Assembly: GCA_964512955.1 (NCBI GenBank)
Contig: CAZEKX010000091.1
Location: forward strand, 1-7,429
Direction of reading: 5' to 3'
Source: HGM04593 sp964512955
GTDB lineage: Bacteria > Bacteroidota > Bacteroidia > Bacteroidales > Bacteroidaceae
DNA: 7,429 nt
Shown piece after piece: positions 1 through 6,952 of this stretch (position 1 is its first letter; each line of letters begins with the position of its first letter). The notes beneath the pieces are model-generated. The model was not told the origin of the DNA. It did not search any database and saw only the letters and a program-made list of their open reading frames with translations. The translations under genes and the position numbers were made by a program.

Positions 1-55
1 GTCGCAAAACACCAGATCCTAAGTCTGGCGCGTCTACCAATTTCGCCACAGGCGC
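1..55 (-). tRNA. tRNA-Leu(UAG), 3' part cut off by the window edge
   Basis: Read on the minus strand, this is the 5' two thirds of a leucine tRNA. It has a 7-nt acceptor strand (GCGCCTG, 55-49), then TG and a D-arm GCGAAATTGGTAGACGC very close to that of the E. coli UAG leucine tRNA as I remember it. A perfect 5-bp anticodon stem CCAGA/TCTGG follows, with loop CTTAGGA. The anticodon TAG lies at 19-21 and reads CUA and other CUN leucine codons. The remaining bases (TGTTTTGCGAC) enter the long variable arm typical of class II tRNAs; the T-arm and 3' acceptor strand lie outside the window. It lies 44 bp downstream of the S41 peptidase gene on the same strand with no clear terminator between, so it may be reached by read-through or have its own weak promoter. 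Confidence 0.95.
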
Positions 56-99
56 GCTCAGTTTTGTAATGCGTTGCGAAGATAGTGCTTTTTTTTTAA

Positions 100-1149
100 T
101 TATTCAGCCTCTTCCTCGTTTTTTTTATAGCAAAAAAGATTTATCAGTTCCCTTGCTACCTCAATCATGGTATCTTTTCCTCTATTCCAGTCCTCCGAGG
201 TTATGTTCACCGTTAAATCGGGTTCTATCCCGAACTCGGTATGTCTGCCCTCTTTGTCCAGTATCGGGCATGCCGAGAATCGTACTGTCCAGCCGTTGGG
301 TAAACTGCTGTTGAGCGGTAATCCCGAACCTCCACCGGTCTTGTCGCCAAGGATTATCACATGTGGTAGTTCGCGCATGAGCATTACAAAATGGTTTGCC
401 GAACTATATACTGCTCTGTTGGTGAGTACTACCACAGGACGTAACCACACAGTGCCGTCGCCACGTTCAAGATATATCGCTTCGGGCGATGAAAAATCGT
501 TGTGTCCTGTTCCTGTTTTGTGTTGTATATATCCGGTGTGTATCTTCTCGTTGGTAAAGTGCGACGCCAGTGTTTCTGCCGATGTCAACATGCCACCGCC
601 ATTGTTGCGAATATCCAATATCAATCCTTTGTTTTTTGCAAGGCGTGTAAGTATTATGCTTATATTGTTATCGCTCAAAGCATCGGCAAACGTGCTTACA
701 TGAGCGTAACCTATGCTGTCGGGCATCAGTGAACAGAACTTTATCCCGTTGCTATACCCAAAATCATTACCTAAATAGTTTCGTTGTATCGAGTCGCTGA
801 AGTTTATCGCATGGTCGAGTTTCCAATCCCAATAATAACTTGTACCATAACTCGAAACAAGGTTCACATGTCCATCGCGTAACTCCTTCAGCATGTTACC
901 GAGTGTGTCGAACAGTTCGATATTGTTTTTACATTGTTCTGCCAATGGACGATACTTGCGGTAAACCTCCTGCCAATTGAGTCCGAACTCCTCTTCGGCA
1001 TGTTCGAAGAAGCAGTAACGTTGGTCTATGATTGTCCATAGGGCATCGAAGTTTCCGGCAGGTGAGTTACTGAAGTTATCCTCTTCGATACATCCTTGAC
1101 AAAGGATAATGAACAGTGTGGTAAATATGTATCTGTATATCCTTCTCAT
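100..1149 (-). CDS. S41-family (tricorn/IRBP-like) peptidase, predicted lipoprotein
   Basis: A 349-aa serine peptidase of family S41. Residues 1-20 are a lipoprotein signal: basic MRRIYRY, a hydrophobic stretch, then CQGC with C20 as the predicted lipidated Cys. IEED follows, acidic residues of the kind that in Bacteroidetes favour export to the outer-membrane surface. S41 landmarks in order are RDGHV (91-95, likely catalytic His94), GLILDIRNNGGG (175-186), the nucleophile region YSSANHF (248-254, Ser249 or Ser250), GDKTGGGSG (268-276) and FGIEPDLTV (306-314, Glu309). The Lys of the Ser/Lys dyad in CtpA/Prc (FGKG motif) is replaced by Gly/Ser here. The DGH and GIEPD motifs point instead to the tricorn/IRBP-like Ser-His-Glu branch. 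I see no clear PDZ domain. The substrate is unknown; misfolded or peptide cargo at the envelope is likely. The start follows the stop of the DUF3316-like gene by 3 bp, so it is probably co-transcribed and translationally coupled. The C-terminus is acidic (NEEEAE). Confidence 0.9.
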   Translation of the reverse strand: MRRIYRYIFTTLFIILCQGCIEEDNFSNSPAGNFDALWTIIDQRYCFFEHAEEEFGLNWQEVYRKYRPLAEQCKNNIELFDTLGNMLKELRDGHVNLVSSYGTSYYWDWKLDHAINFSDSIQRNYLGNDFGYSNGIKFCSLMPDSIGYAHVSTFADALSDNNISIILTRLAKNKGLILDIRNNGGGMLTSAETLASHFTNEKIHTGYIQHKTGTGHNDFSSPEAIYLERGDGTVWLRPVVVLTNRAVYSSANHFVMLMRELPHVIILGDKTGGGSGLPLNSSLPNGWTVRFSACPILDKEGRHTEFGIEPDLTVNITSEDWNRGKDTMIEVARELINLFCYKKNEEEAE

Positions 1150-1152
1150 TTT

Positions 1153-2013
1153 TTAGTAGGGTGTATATGCTTTTATGGGGTCGCCTTGCTTTACCTTGTA
1201 CAGCGTCTTCACAAAACCGAATGTAAAAGCATGGTTGTATAGGTGTGTGCGCAGGTCGTTTACCTCCGATTGATAAAGGTCGGCTATGTACGACAAGCGT
1301 AGGGTAACATTACGCTTGTTATTGCCTATAGGTATATCGAACGACAAGGTGTGTCGCCACGATGGGCTGTTGAACGGGTGAGCAAAACGCCATGTGTCGC
1401 CGTAGTGTCCCAAACCAAATATCTCGTAATATGATTGTCCGAACTCGGGCGAGAACATAACCCCTGCCAATGGAATATCCAACTGATAACGTGCCACATA
1501 GTCGCGTCCTCTTATCGGCATGTGGTAGATTGCCATGCCCGATGCCGCCATGGCAAGACGTAACTTTGCCGAAACAAGGTTGTTGCCGTTGGCTGGGACA
1601 TAGAGGGCTCCTCCCGACAGTTGTATCTGTACGCCTGCAAGCAGTTGCAGGTGGTTACATACCTCGAATGGGTGGTAACCACTCCAGAAACGGTTCGCGA
1701 GCAGTGAATATTGACTGTTTGCCTGCAGTTCGGTGTATCCTGCCGTTACGTTGAACAGGGTTTGGTATTTCCATTGGTAACTTCCGAAACGGGCATCTCT
1801 GAAGTTTTCCATGTTGTAGTGATAGCCCATGCCGGTATAGTTATATCCCGACAGGTATGTGTCAAGGTTATTGAGTAGTGCAATACCATGTGATGAGCAA
1901 CGTACCACAATCCTACGAGGCATAATGCTGTCTATTACAACATCCTGCGCCTTCAGTGTGGTGCCTGTGAACAATATAGCCAAAAATGGTATGTACAGTG
2001 CTATTTTTCTCAT
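1153..2013 (-). CDS. DUF3316-like secreted/outer-membrane protein
   Basis: A 286-aa envelope protein of unknown function. Residues 1-22 form a Sec signal peptide (MRKIALYIPFLAILFTGTTLKA, then QD at the likely signal peptidase I site), with no lipobox Cys. The mature part is rich in Tyr, Trp and Phe and in alternating hydrophobic/polar strands, for example around 76-105, 121-165, 171-206 and 217-245. This suits a small outer-membrane beta-barrel. The stretch NNLDTYLSGYNYTGMGYHY (48-66) is what I associate with Bacteroidetes DUF3316, but that assignment is from memory, not a search. The ATG overlaps the parC stop as ATGA (minus-strand reading of 2010-2013), so translation is probably coupled to parC. 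The S41 peptidase gene starts 3 bp after its stop. A role in topoisomerase function is unlikely given the signal peptide; sharing an operon with an envelope peptidase suggests the two passengers may work together. Confidence 0.8.
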   Translation of the reverse strand: MRKIALYIPFLAILFTGTTLKAQDVVIDSIMPRRIVVRCSSHGIALLNNLDTYLSGYNYTGMGYHYNMENFRDARFGSYQWKYQTLFNVTAGYTELQANSQYSLLANRFWSGYHPFEVCNHLQLLAGVQIQLSGGALYVPANGNNLVSAKLRLAMAASGMAIYHMPIRGRDYVARYQLDIPLAGVMFSPEFGQSYYEIFGLGHYGDTWRFAHPFNSPSWRHTLSFDIPIGNNKRNVTLRLSYIADLYQSEVNDLRTHLYNHAFTFGFVKTLYKVKQGDPIKAYTPY

Positions 2014-4673
2014 TCCTCGTTAAATAGGCTTAACTGCAGTGGCTCTTCGTTGTCTGCATCATCAGCATCATCAGTCTCGGGCTGTTCTTCCGGTTCCTCC
2101 TTGGGTAACGGATGTTTGGTCGGTTCTAATTCCAGAACTTCATCGAGTTCGAATGTGGTAAGGCGTTTACCTCGTGCCTTGAAACTCTTAACAGCAATAA
2201 ACTCGTCCAGTTCAATGACAAGTGGTTCGCGGAACTGGTCGTTGCCTCCGAACATAACCTGTATACGTGGGTAGGGGGTATCCGATAACAGAATCAGTTT
2301 GTTGTCTTTGTTATCGCCTAAGCAGTTCTGTTTGCGTGTACCGGCATCCAGTGTGAATCGTTTAACGTATGGATATCCCTGCTGCGATGCATCGTACAGT
2401 ATTGCCGACCATACCTTACCTTGGTCGTACTTCTCTATTACCATCAGGTCGTCATCGAAGTGTGCATTAAGGTCTACCGGCAATAGGTAGAACTCTCCGT
2501 TCTCCCTTATCACTAAAATCTTGTCATCGTTATGGAACTCACCTAAATATTCTCCGTGGTTGTCAAAGTTTATACGAAGTATATCGCGGTCGAACCACAC
2601 CTGTCTGCCACCCAGAGTAGAACTGCCATGACGTTTAAGAGTAATACGTTGCACCTCGTTCTTGGTAAGTATATTACCCATGGACTGACGCCCTTTTATT
2701 GCTATTGTGCTGAAGTCCTTCTCTATCGTAGTGTTGCGTAAACGTGGGTTGGGACGCAGTTGCACCTTTATAACTTCTGCTTCGCCGTTGGGGTTCGACG
2801 AGAAATAGATAATCTTTGAACCCGGGTTGCCCTGCGTAAGGTCGTACTCGCGGTCGCGTGTCATGCCTGTTGCCGCAAAACGTTTAATGTAATAAATACC
2901 TTTGTTGCCATCGCGGTACACGACATTGTAAATTGTGCGTTTATCGTTCTTCTTGAACACATCGATATGCAGTACATTCTTGCCTACAAACAGTTTCTCA
3001 CTTACCTTCACAATCTTATACTTACCATCCTTGTAGAACAGAATAATATCGTCTATGTCCGAGCAGTTGGTAACATACTCATCCTTCTTTAGCGATGTAC
3101 CAATGAATCCTTCGTTACGGTTTATGTACAACTTTTGGTTTGCCTCAACCACCTTCGATGCAACAATGGTGTCAAGGTTGCGAATCTCTGTCTGACGTGG
3201 GTAGCGGTCGCCATACTTCTCTTTCAGCATGGTGAACCATTTTACGGTAACTGCTATCATGTCGCTCAACTGCTTGTCAATGTCGGCTATATCCTTTTTA
3301 AGACGTACTATAAGTTCTTCGGCCTTATCCTTGTTGAACCGCAATATACGTGCCATCTTAATCTCCATCAAACGCAGAAGATCGTCGCGTGTAACCTCGC
3401 GAACGAAGTCCTTCTTATAAGGCTCAAGGCGCATGTCTATGTGTGCAAGAGCAGTGTCCATGTCTTTAGCCTGCTCAAACTCTTTGTCCTTGTATATACG
3501 CTCCTCTATGAAAATGCTCTCGAGCGATGCAAAGTGTAACTGCTCCAATAACTCTCCTTTGCGTATTAACAGTTCCTGACGCAACAGTTCCTTTGTGCTG
3601 TCTACTGAACGGCGCAACAATTCGCTCACAGTTAGGAACACCGGTGTATGGTTGTCTATGACGCAACAGCATGGTGTTATACTAATCTCGCAATCGGTAA
3701 ATGCGTACAGAGCATCAATAGTCTTGTCCGACGAGACTCCAGGGGCAAGATGCACCAAAATCTCCACCTTGTCCGACGTATTGTCGTCAACCTTGCGCAC
3801 CTTCATCTTGCCATTGTCCACTGCCTTCAGAATCGATTCTATAATCAGTGGAGTGGTCTTTCCGTATGGAATCTCGGTAATAGATAGTGTTTTGTTATCT
3901 TCCGATTTCGAAATCTTTGCTCTTATGCGTACACGTCCTGTGCGGTCGCCGTCGTTGTATCGCGAAACATCGATGCTGCCACCTGTCTGAAAGTCGGGGT
4001 ACAGAGTGAACGGTTCGTTGTTGAGGTACGATATTGCCGCATCGCAAATCTCGTTAAAATTGTGGGGTAGAATCTTCGATGATAAACCAACTGCAATACC
4101 CTCTACACCATGTGCTAACAGTAAAGGGAACTTAACAGGCAGAGTTATAGGTTCTTTGTTACGACCATCATACGATAATTTCCACTCCGTTGTCTTAGGG
4201 TTGAATACTACGTCGTGGGCAAAATGTGATAGACGCGCTTCAATGTAACGTGGAGCGGCAGCCGAGTCGCCGGTAAGAATGTTACCCCAGTTTCCTTGGC
4301 AATCGATAAGCAAATCCTTTTGTCCCATCTGCACCAGAGCGCCGGCAATGGAGGCATCGCCATGAGGGTGATACTGCATGGTGTGTCCCACAACATTCGC
4401 AACCTTGTTGTATCGTCCATCATCGAGTTCCCGCATTGCATGCAGAATACGTCGCTGCACCGGCTTTAAACCATCGTACAGGTGTGGTACGGCACGCTCC
4501 AGAATAACGTACGAAGCATAATCGAGGAACCAATTCTTGTACATTCCCGTCAGTTTATGTGTTGTGGAATCCTGTACCGGAGTGTAGTTGCTATGCTCAT
4601 CTTGTACTTCGCCTGTTTGTTCGTCGGCAGAGGTCTCTTTCTCTATATTATCATCGTATTCGTTGTAATCCAT
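2010..4673 (-). CDS. parC: DNA topoisomerase IV subunit A (ParC)
   Basis: An 887-aa type IIA topoisomerase subunit that cuts and rejoins DNA, with ParE, to decatenate daughter chromosomes. Residues 1-40 are an acidic leader. The breakage-reunion domain spans about 41-500: YHPHGD (101-106) in the quinolone-determining region and the catalytic Tyr143 in AAPRYIEARL. A coiled-coil-rich segment (about 360-485) forms the tower and C-gate. The beta-pinwheel C-terminal domain (about 505-840) has blade repeats such as GFIGTSLKKDE (522-532), GIYYIKRFAATG (592-603) and GRQSMGN (661-667). I call ParC rather than GyrA because the canonical GyrA box QRRGGKG is absent and the C-terminal domain and HGDASI motif match my memory of Bacteroidetes ParC. 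After about residue 850 comes a Glu/Asp/Pro-rich tail ending in QLSLFNEE. The start at 4673 is the first ATG; a shorter start at Met44 would remove the acidic leader but keep the catalytic domain. It heads a leftward set with the DUF3316-like and S41 genes and diverges from glyS. Confidence 0.95.
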   Translation of the reverse strand: MDYNEYDDNIEKETSADEQTGEVQDEHSNYTPVQDSTTHKLTGMYKNWFLDYASYVILERAVPHLYDGLKPVQRRILHAMRELDDGRYNKVANVVGHTMQYHPHGDASIAGALVQMGQKDLLIDCQGNWGNILTGDSAAAPRYIEARLSHFAHDVVFNPKTTEWKLSYDGRNKEPITLPVKFPLLLAHGVEGIAVGLSSKILPHNFNEICDAAISYLNNEPFTLYPDFQTGGSIDVSRYNDGDRTGRVRIRAKISKSEDNKTLSITEIPYGKTTPLIIESILKAVDNGKMKVRKVDDNTSDKVEILVHLAPGVSSDKTIDALYAFTDCEISITPCCCVIDNHTPVFLTVSELLRRSVDSTKELLRQELLIRKGELLEQLHFASLESIFIEERIYKDKEFEQAKDMDTALAHIDMRLEPYKKDFVREVTRDDLLRLMEIKMARILRFNKDKAEELIVRLKKDIADIDKQLSDMIAVTVKWFTMLKEKYGDRYPRQTEIRNLDTIVASKVVEANQKLYINRNEGFIGTSLKKDEYVTNCSDIDDIILFYKDGKYKIVKVSEKLFVGKNVLHIDVFKKNDKRTIYNVVYRDGNKGIYYIKRFAATGMTRDREYDLTQGNPGSKIIYFSSNPNGEAEVIKVQLRPNPRLRNTTIEKDFSTIAIKGRQSMGNILTKNEVQRITLKRHGSSTLGGRQVWFDRDILRINFDNHGEYLGEFHNDDKILVIRENGEFYLLPVDLNAHFDDDLMVIEKYDQGKVWSAILYDASQQGYPYVKRFTLDAGTRKQNCLGDNKDNKLILLSDTPYPRIQVMFGGNDQFREPLVIELDEFIAVKSFKARGKRLTTFELDEVLELEPTKHPLPKEEPEEQPETDDADDADNEEPLQLSLFNEE
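2022..2036 (-). other. Candidate DnaN sliding-clamp-binding motif QLSLF in the ParC tail
   Basis: ParC residues 880-884 are Gln-Leu-Ser-Leu-Phe, three residues before the C-terminus. This is an exact match to the published clamp-binding pentapeptide consensus QL[S/D]LF found in DNA polymerases, MutS/MutL and other clamp partners. It is preceded by an acidic Pro/Glu/Asp-rich segment (about 851-878) that looks like a flexible linker, which is how such motifs are usually presented. Clamp binding is inferred; only the match and its placement are seen. Confidence 0.5.
2056..2073. repeat. Perfect 9-bp tandem duplication in the ParC acidic linker
   Basis: GCATCATCA occurs twice in direct succession. 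On the coding strand it encodes part of the DDADDAD run of the ParC tail. The unit is a multiple of three, so slippage would change the length of the acidic linker without breaking the frame or removing the terminal QLSLF. Confidence 0.6.
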
Positions 4674-4704
4674 AAATGTTTGAGGATTTTGCTATTTTTA
4701 AACG

Positions 4705-4712
4705 CAAAATTA
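4705..4712 (-). promoter_or_regulatory. Probable -7 promoter element for parC (TAATTTTG)
   Basis: On the minus strand, TAATTTTG matches the Bacteroidetes -7 consensus TAnnTTTG at every fixed position. It lies 31 bp upstream of the parC ATG, leaving room for a leader of roughly 25 nt. A TTTG -33 box at the usual spacing of about 20 bp is not seen. TTTG runs occur at the wrong distances (10 and 33 bp). AT-rich sequence gives chance matches, so this is a candidate only. Confidence 0.4.
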
Positions 4713-4736
4713 AGGTTTTTCCCAAAAAAAATGCTT

Positions 4737-4743
4737 TATTTTG
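4737..4743 (+). promoter_or_regulatory. Possible -7 promoter element for glyS (TATTTTG)
   Basis: TATTTTG resembles the Bacteroidetes TAnnTTTG element but is one base short between TA and TTTG. It sits 38 bp upstream of the glyS ATG, with a T-rich stretch (4716-4720) about 16 bp further upstream that could serve as a weak -33. The intergenic region must hold a rightward promoter, and this is the best candidate I can see. Confidence 0.25.
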
Positions 4744-4781
4744 CACAAAATTTATCATTTAATATAGAAACAGTTACTATA

Positions 4782-6323
4782 ATGGCACAAGAAGATGTTT
4801 TTAAGAAAGTTGTTGCTCATTGCAAGGAGTATGGTTTTGTGTTTCCTTCGAGCGACATATACGATGGTTTAGGTGCAGTGTACGACTACGGCCAGATGGG
4901 TGTAGAGTTAAAAAATAATATCAAGAACTATTGGTGGCAGAGCATGGTGCTTCTGCACGATAACATAGTGGGAATAGATTCGGCAATATTCATGCATCCC
5001 ACAATTTGGAAGGCATCGGGACATGTCGATGCTTTTAACGACCCTCTTATCGATAACCGCGACTCAAAGAAACGCTATCGTGCCGATGTTCTTATCGAGG
5101 AGCAGATAGCAAAGTACGAGGAGAAGATTGAGAAGGAGGTTGCCAAGGCTGCAAAACGTTTCGGTGAGTCTTTCGACCGCGATATGTTCTTTGCAACAAA
5201 CCCCAAGGTGCTTGCCGAAAAACAGAAGCGCGATGCTCTGCACGAGCGTTTCTCTGTGGCTATGAATGCTATGAACCTCGATGAACTTCGTCAGATAATT
5301 GTTGACGAGGAAATTGTTTGTCCAATATCGGGTACACGTAACTGGACCGAGGTGCGCCAGTTCAACCTCATGTTCTCAACCGAGATGGGTTCTACCGCCG
5401 ACGGTGCCATGAAGGTGTATCTGCGTCCCGAAACAGCACAGGGTATCTTTGTGAACTACCTGAATGTGCAGAAAACAGGTCGCATGCGCATTCCCTTTGG
5501 CATTGCACAGATAGGTAAGGCTTTCCGTAACGAGATTGTGGCACGTCAGTTCATCTTCCGCATGCGTGAGTTCGAACAGATGGAGATGCAGTTCTTTGTA
5601 CGTCCCGGCAGTGAACTCGAGTGGTTTGCAAAGTGGAAAGAGACTCGTCTTGCATGGCATAAGGCTCTTGGTTTCGGCGACGATGCATACCGCTATCACG
5701 ACCACGAGAAACTTGCGCACTATGCTAACGCTGCAACCGACATTGAGTTTAAGATGCCGTTCGGTTTCAAAGAGGTTGAGGGTATACACTCTCGTACCAA
5801 CTTCGACCTTAGCCAGCACGAGAAGTTCTCGGGTAAGAACATAAAATATTTCGACCCGGAGACCAACGAGAGTTATGTGCCATACGTAATAGAGACATCT
5901 ATAGGTGTCGACCGTATGTTCCTAAGTGTAATGTGTGCATCGTACTGCGAAGAGAAACTCGAGAATGGCGAGACTCGCGTAGTGCTTCGTCTGCCTGCTG
6001 CTCTTGCTCCTGTTAAACTTGCAGTTCTTCCTTTGGTTAAGAAGGATGGTCTGCCCGAGAAGGCACGTGAGATAATGAATGAACTCAAATTCTCTTTCAA
6101 CTGTTATTACGAAGAGAAAGACTCAATAGGTAAACGCTATCGTCGCATGGATGCCATAGGTACTCCCTACTGTGTAACAGTAGACCACCAGACATTGGAT
6201 GATGGTATGGTTACACTGCGTGAACGCGATACCATGGAACAGCGTCGTGTGGCTATTGCCGACCTTAAATCTATTATACAGGATAATGTCAGCATCACAT
6301 CGTTGCTAAAGAAATTATCGTAA
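4782..6323 (+). CDS. glyS: Glycyl-tRNA synthetase, alpha2 (single-chain) type
   Basis: A 513-aa class II aminoacyl-tRNA synthetase that charges tRNA-Gly with glycine in the cytoplasm. It is the homodimeric type, not the alpha2beta2 GlyQ/GlyS type. Landmarks are the N-terminal SSDIYDGLGAVYDYG (23-37), HPTIWKASGHVDAF (72-85), LRPETAQGIF (214-223), motif 2 FRNEI (248-252) with RQFIFRMREFEQME (255-268), and motif 3 GVDRMFL (375-381). The anticodon-binding domain covers about 405-510 and includes SIGKRYRRMDAIGTPYCVTVD. The segment VCPISG (179-184) holds one Cys where many bacterial homologues have a CxxC, so any zinc site is incomplete. The frame is open upstream to 4482, but those residues overlap parC antisense and form no GlyRS sequence. 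The ATG at 4782 (MAQEDVF) gives the family's normal N-terminus and length. No Shine-Dalgarno is visible (ACTATA before ATG). It starts a rightward set with the FKBP and DUF3467 genes. Confidence 0.97.
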   Translation: MAQEDVFKKVVAHCKEYGFVFPSSDIYDGLGAVYDYGQMGVELKNNIKNYWWQSMVLLHDNIVGIDSAIFMHPTIWKASGHVDAFNDPLIDNRDSKKRYRADVLIEEQIAKYEEKIEKEVAKAAKRFGESFDRDMFFATNPKVLAEKQKRDALHERFSVAMNAMNLDELRQIIVDEEIVCPISGTRNWTEVRQFNLMFSTEMGSTADGAMKVYLRPETAQGIFVNYLNVQKTGRMRIPFGIAQIGKAFRNEIVARQFIFRMREFEQMEMQFFVRPGSELEWFAKWKETRLAWHKALGFGDDAYRYHDHEKLAHYANAATDIEFKMPFGFKEVEGIHSRTNFDLSQHEKFSGKNIKYFDPETNESYVPYVIETSIGVDRMFLSVMCASYCEEKLENGETRVVLRLPAALAPVKLAVLPLVKKDGLPEKAREIMNELKFSFNCYYEEKDSIGKRYRRMDAIGTPYCVTVDHQTLDDGMVTLRERDTMEQRRVAIADLKSIIQDNVSITSLLKKLS

Positions 6324-6334
6324 ACAATCTGTGT

Positions 6335-6943
6335 ATGAAAAAGTGGAATATTAAGTTTCTTCTGTTTGCATTGTTGTCTGTTACACTGTTCACCGCCTGC
6401 GACGAGACATCGGAGAGTGAGGAGTACGATAATTGGCAACAACGTAACATTCAATATATCGACTCCATTGCAACTGTGGCACGAACAAATGCCGATGGCA
6501 GTTGGAGAGTGATACTTGCCGAGGGACTCGACGAGAGTGGTGCATCCTGGAGTAACGAGTATTATGTATATTGTAAAGTTTTGCAGCAAGGAACAGGAAC
6601 CGTTAATCCTCATTACAACGACAGTGTGCTTGTGAATTACCGCGGACGTCTCATACCCTCACGTACGTACAAAGAGGGTTATATCTTCGATGAGTCGTAC
6701 GAAGGAGAGTTCGATGCAGCGGTCGATGTACCGCAGAAACTCAATCTGTCGGGGTGTGTACGCGGTTGGATAACGGCTATGCAAGAGATGGTGCAGGGCG
6801 ATACATGGAGAATATATATACCTGCCAATTTGGGATATGCCGGTAACGACCGAAGTGGAATCCCTGCATACTCCACACTTATATTCGATATTAACCTTGT
6901 GCGTTTTGCACCGGTGGGAACACCTCTCACATTAGAAAATTAA
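6335..6943 (+). CDS. FKBP-type peptidyl-prolyl cis-trans isomerase, predicted lipoprotein
   Basis: A 202-aa predicted lipoprotein with a C-terminal FKBP domain, which isomerises Xaa-Pro bonds and helps proteins fold in the periplasm or at the cell surface. Residues 1-21 are a lipoprotein signal ending LFTAC, with lipidated Cys22. The following DETSESEE is strongly acidic, as in surface-exported Bacteroidetes lipoproteins. A linker of about 60 residues precedes the FKBP fold (about 93-191). Active-site positions of human FKBP12 can be matched: Tyr102 (VNYRG), Phe118-Asp119 (IFDES), Trp145 (VRGW), Tyr168 (LGYAG) and Phe184 (LIFDINL). All key aromatic residues are therefore retained, and activity is likely. 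The loop between NYRG and IFDES (about 104-117) looks longer than in FKBP12. It lies 11 bp after glyS and 9 bp before the DUF3467 gene, so co-transcription is likely. No Shine-Dalgarno is seen. Confidence 0.92.
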   Translation: MKKWNIKFLLFALLSVTLFTACDETSESEEYDNWQQRNIQYIDSIATVARTNADGSWRVILAEGLDESGASWSNEYYVYCKVLQQGTGTVNPHYNDSVLVNYRGRLIPSRTYKEGYIFDESYEGEFDAAVDVPQKLNLSGCVRGWITAMQEMVQGDTWRIYIPANLGYAGNDRSGIPAYSTLIFDINLVRFAPVGTPLTLEN

Positions 6944-6952
6944 AGAATCGTT

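Noticed and set aside
77..84. Minus-strand TATCTTCG as a -7 promoter element for the tRNA-Leu
   Set aside because: It has one mismatch to TAnnTTTG and no TTTG at the right distance upstream. In such AT-rich sequence this is too weak to call.
167..703. Open frame of 178 codons on the plus strand inside the S41 peptidase gene
   Set aside because: It is a shadow of a well-supported minus-strand gene. Its translation shows no domain pattern and is rich in Ser/Pro/Arg as expected from antisense reading.
3660..3670. Three adjacent cysteines in ParC (residues 335-337) as a possible metal site
   Set aside because: No partner Cys/His pattern is seen nearby. It falls in the breakage-reunion domain, where related proteins, as I recall, carry one or two Cys without metal.
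4482..4781. Upstream extension of the glyS reading frame by 100 codons, including a hydrophobic stretch
   Set aside because: It is antisense to the parC 5' end and crosses the promoter region. GlyRS homology starts cleanly at the ATG at 4782, which gives the normal 513-aa length. The hydrophobic run is an artefact of reading the acidic ParC N-terminus backwards.
6167..6613. Open frame of 148 codons on the minus strand across the glyS-FKBP junction
   Set aside because: It lies antisense to two confident genes, has no recognisable motifs, and its Cys/Thr/Ser-rich composition is typical of a shadow frame.
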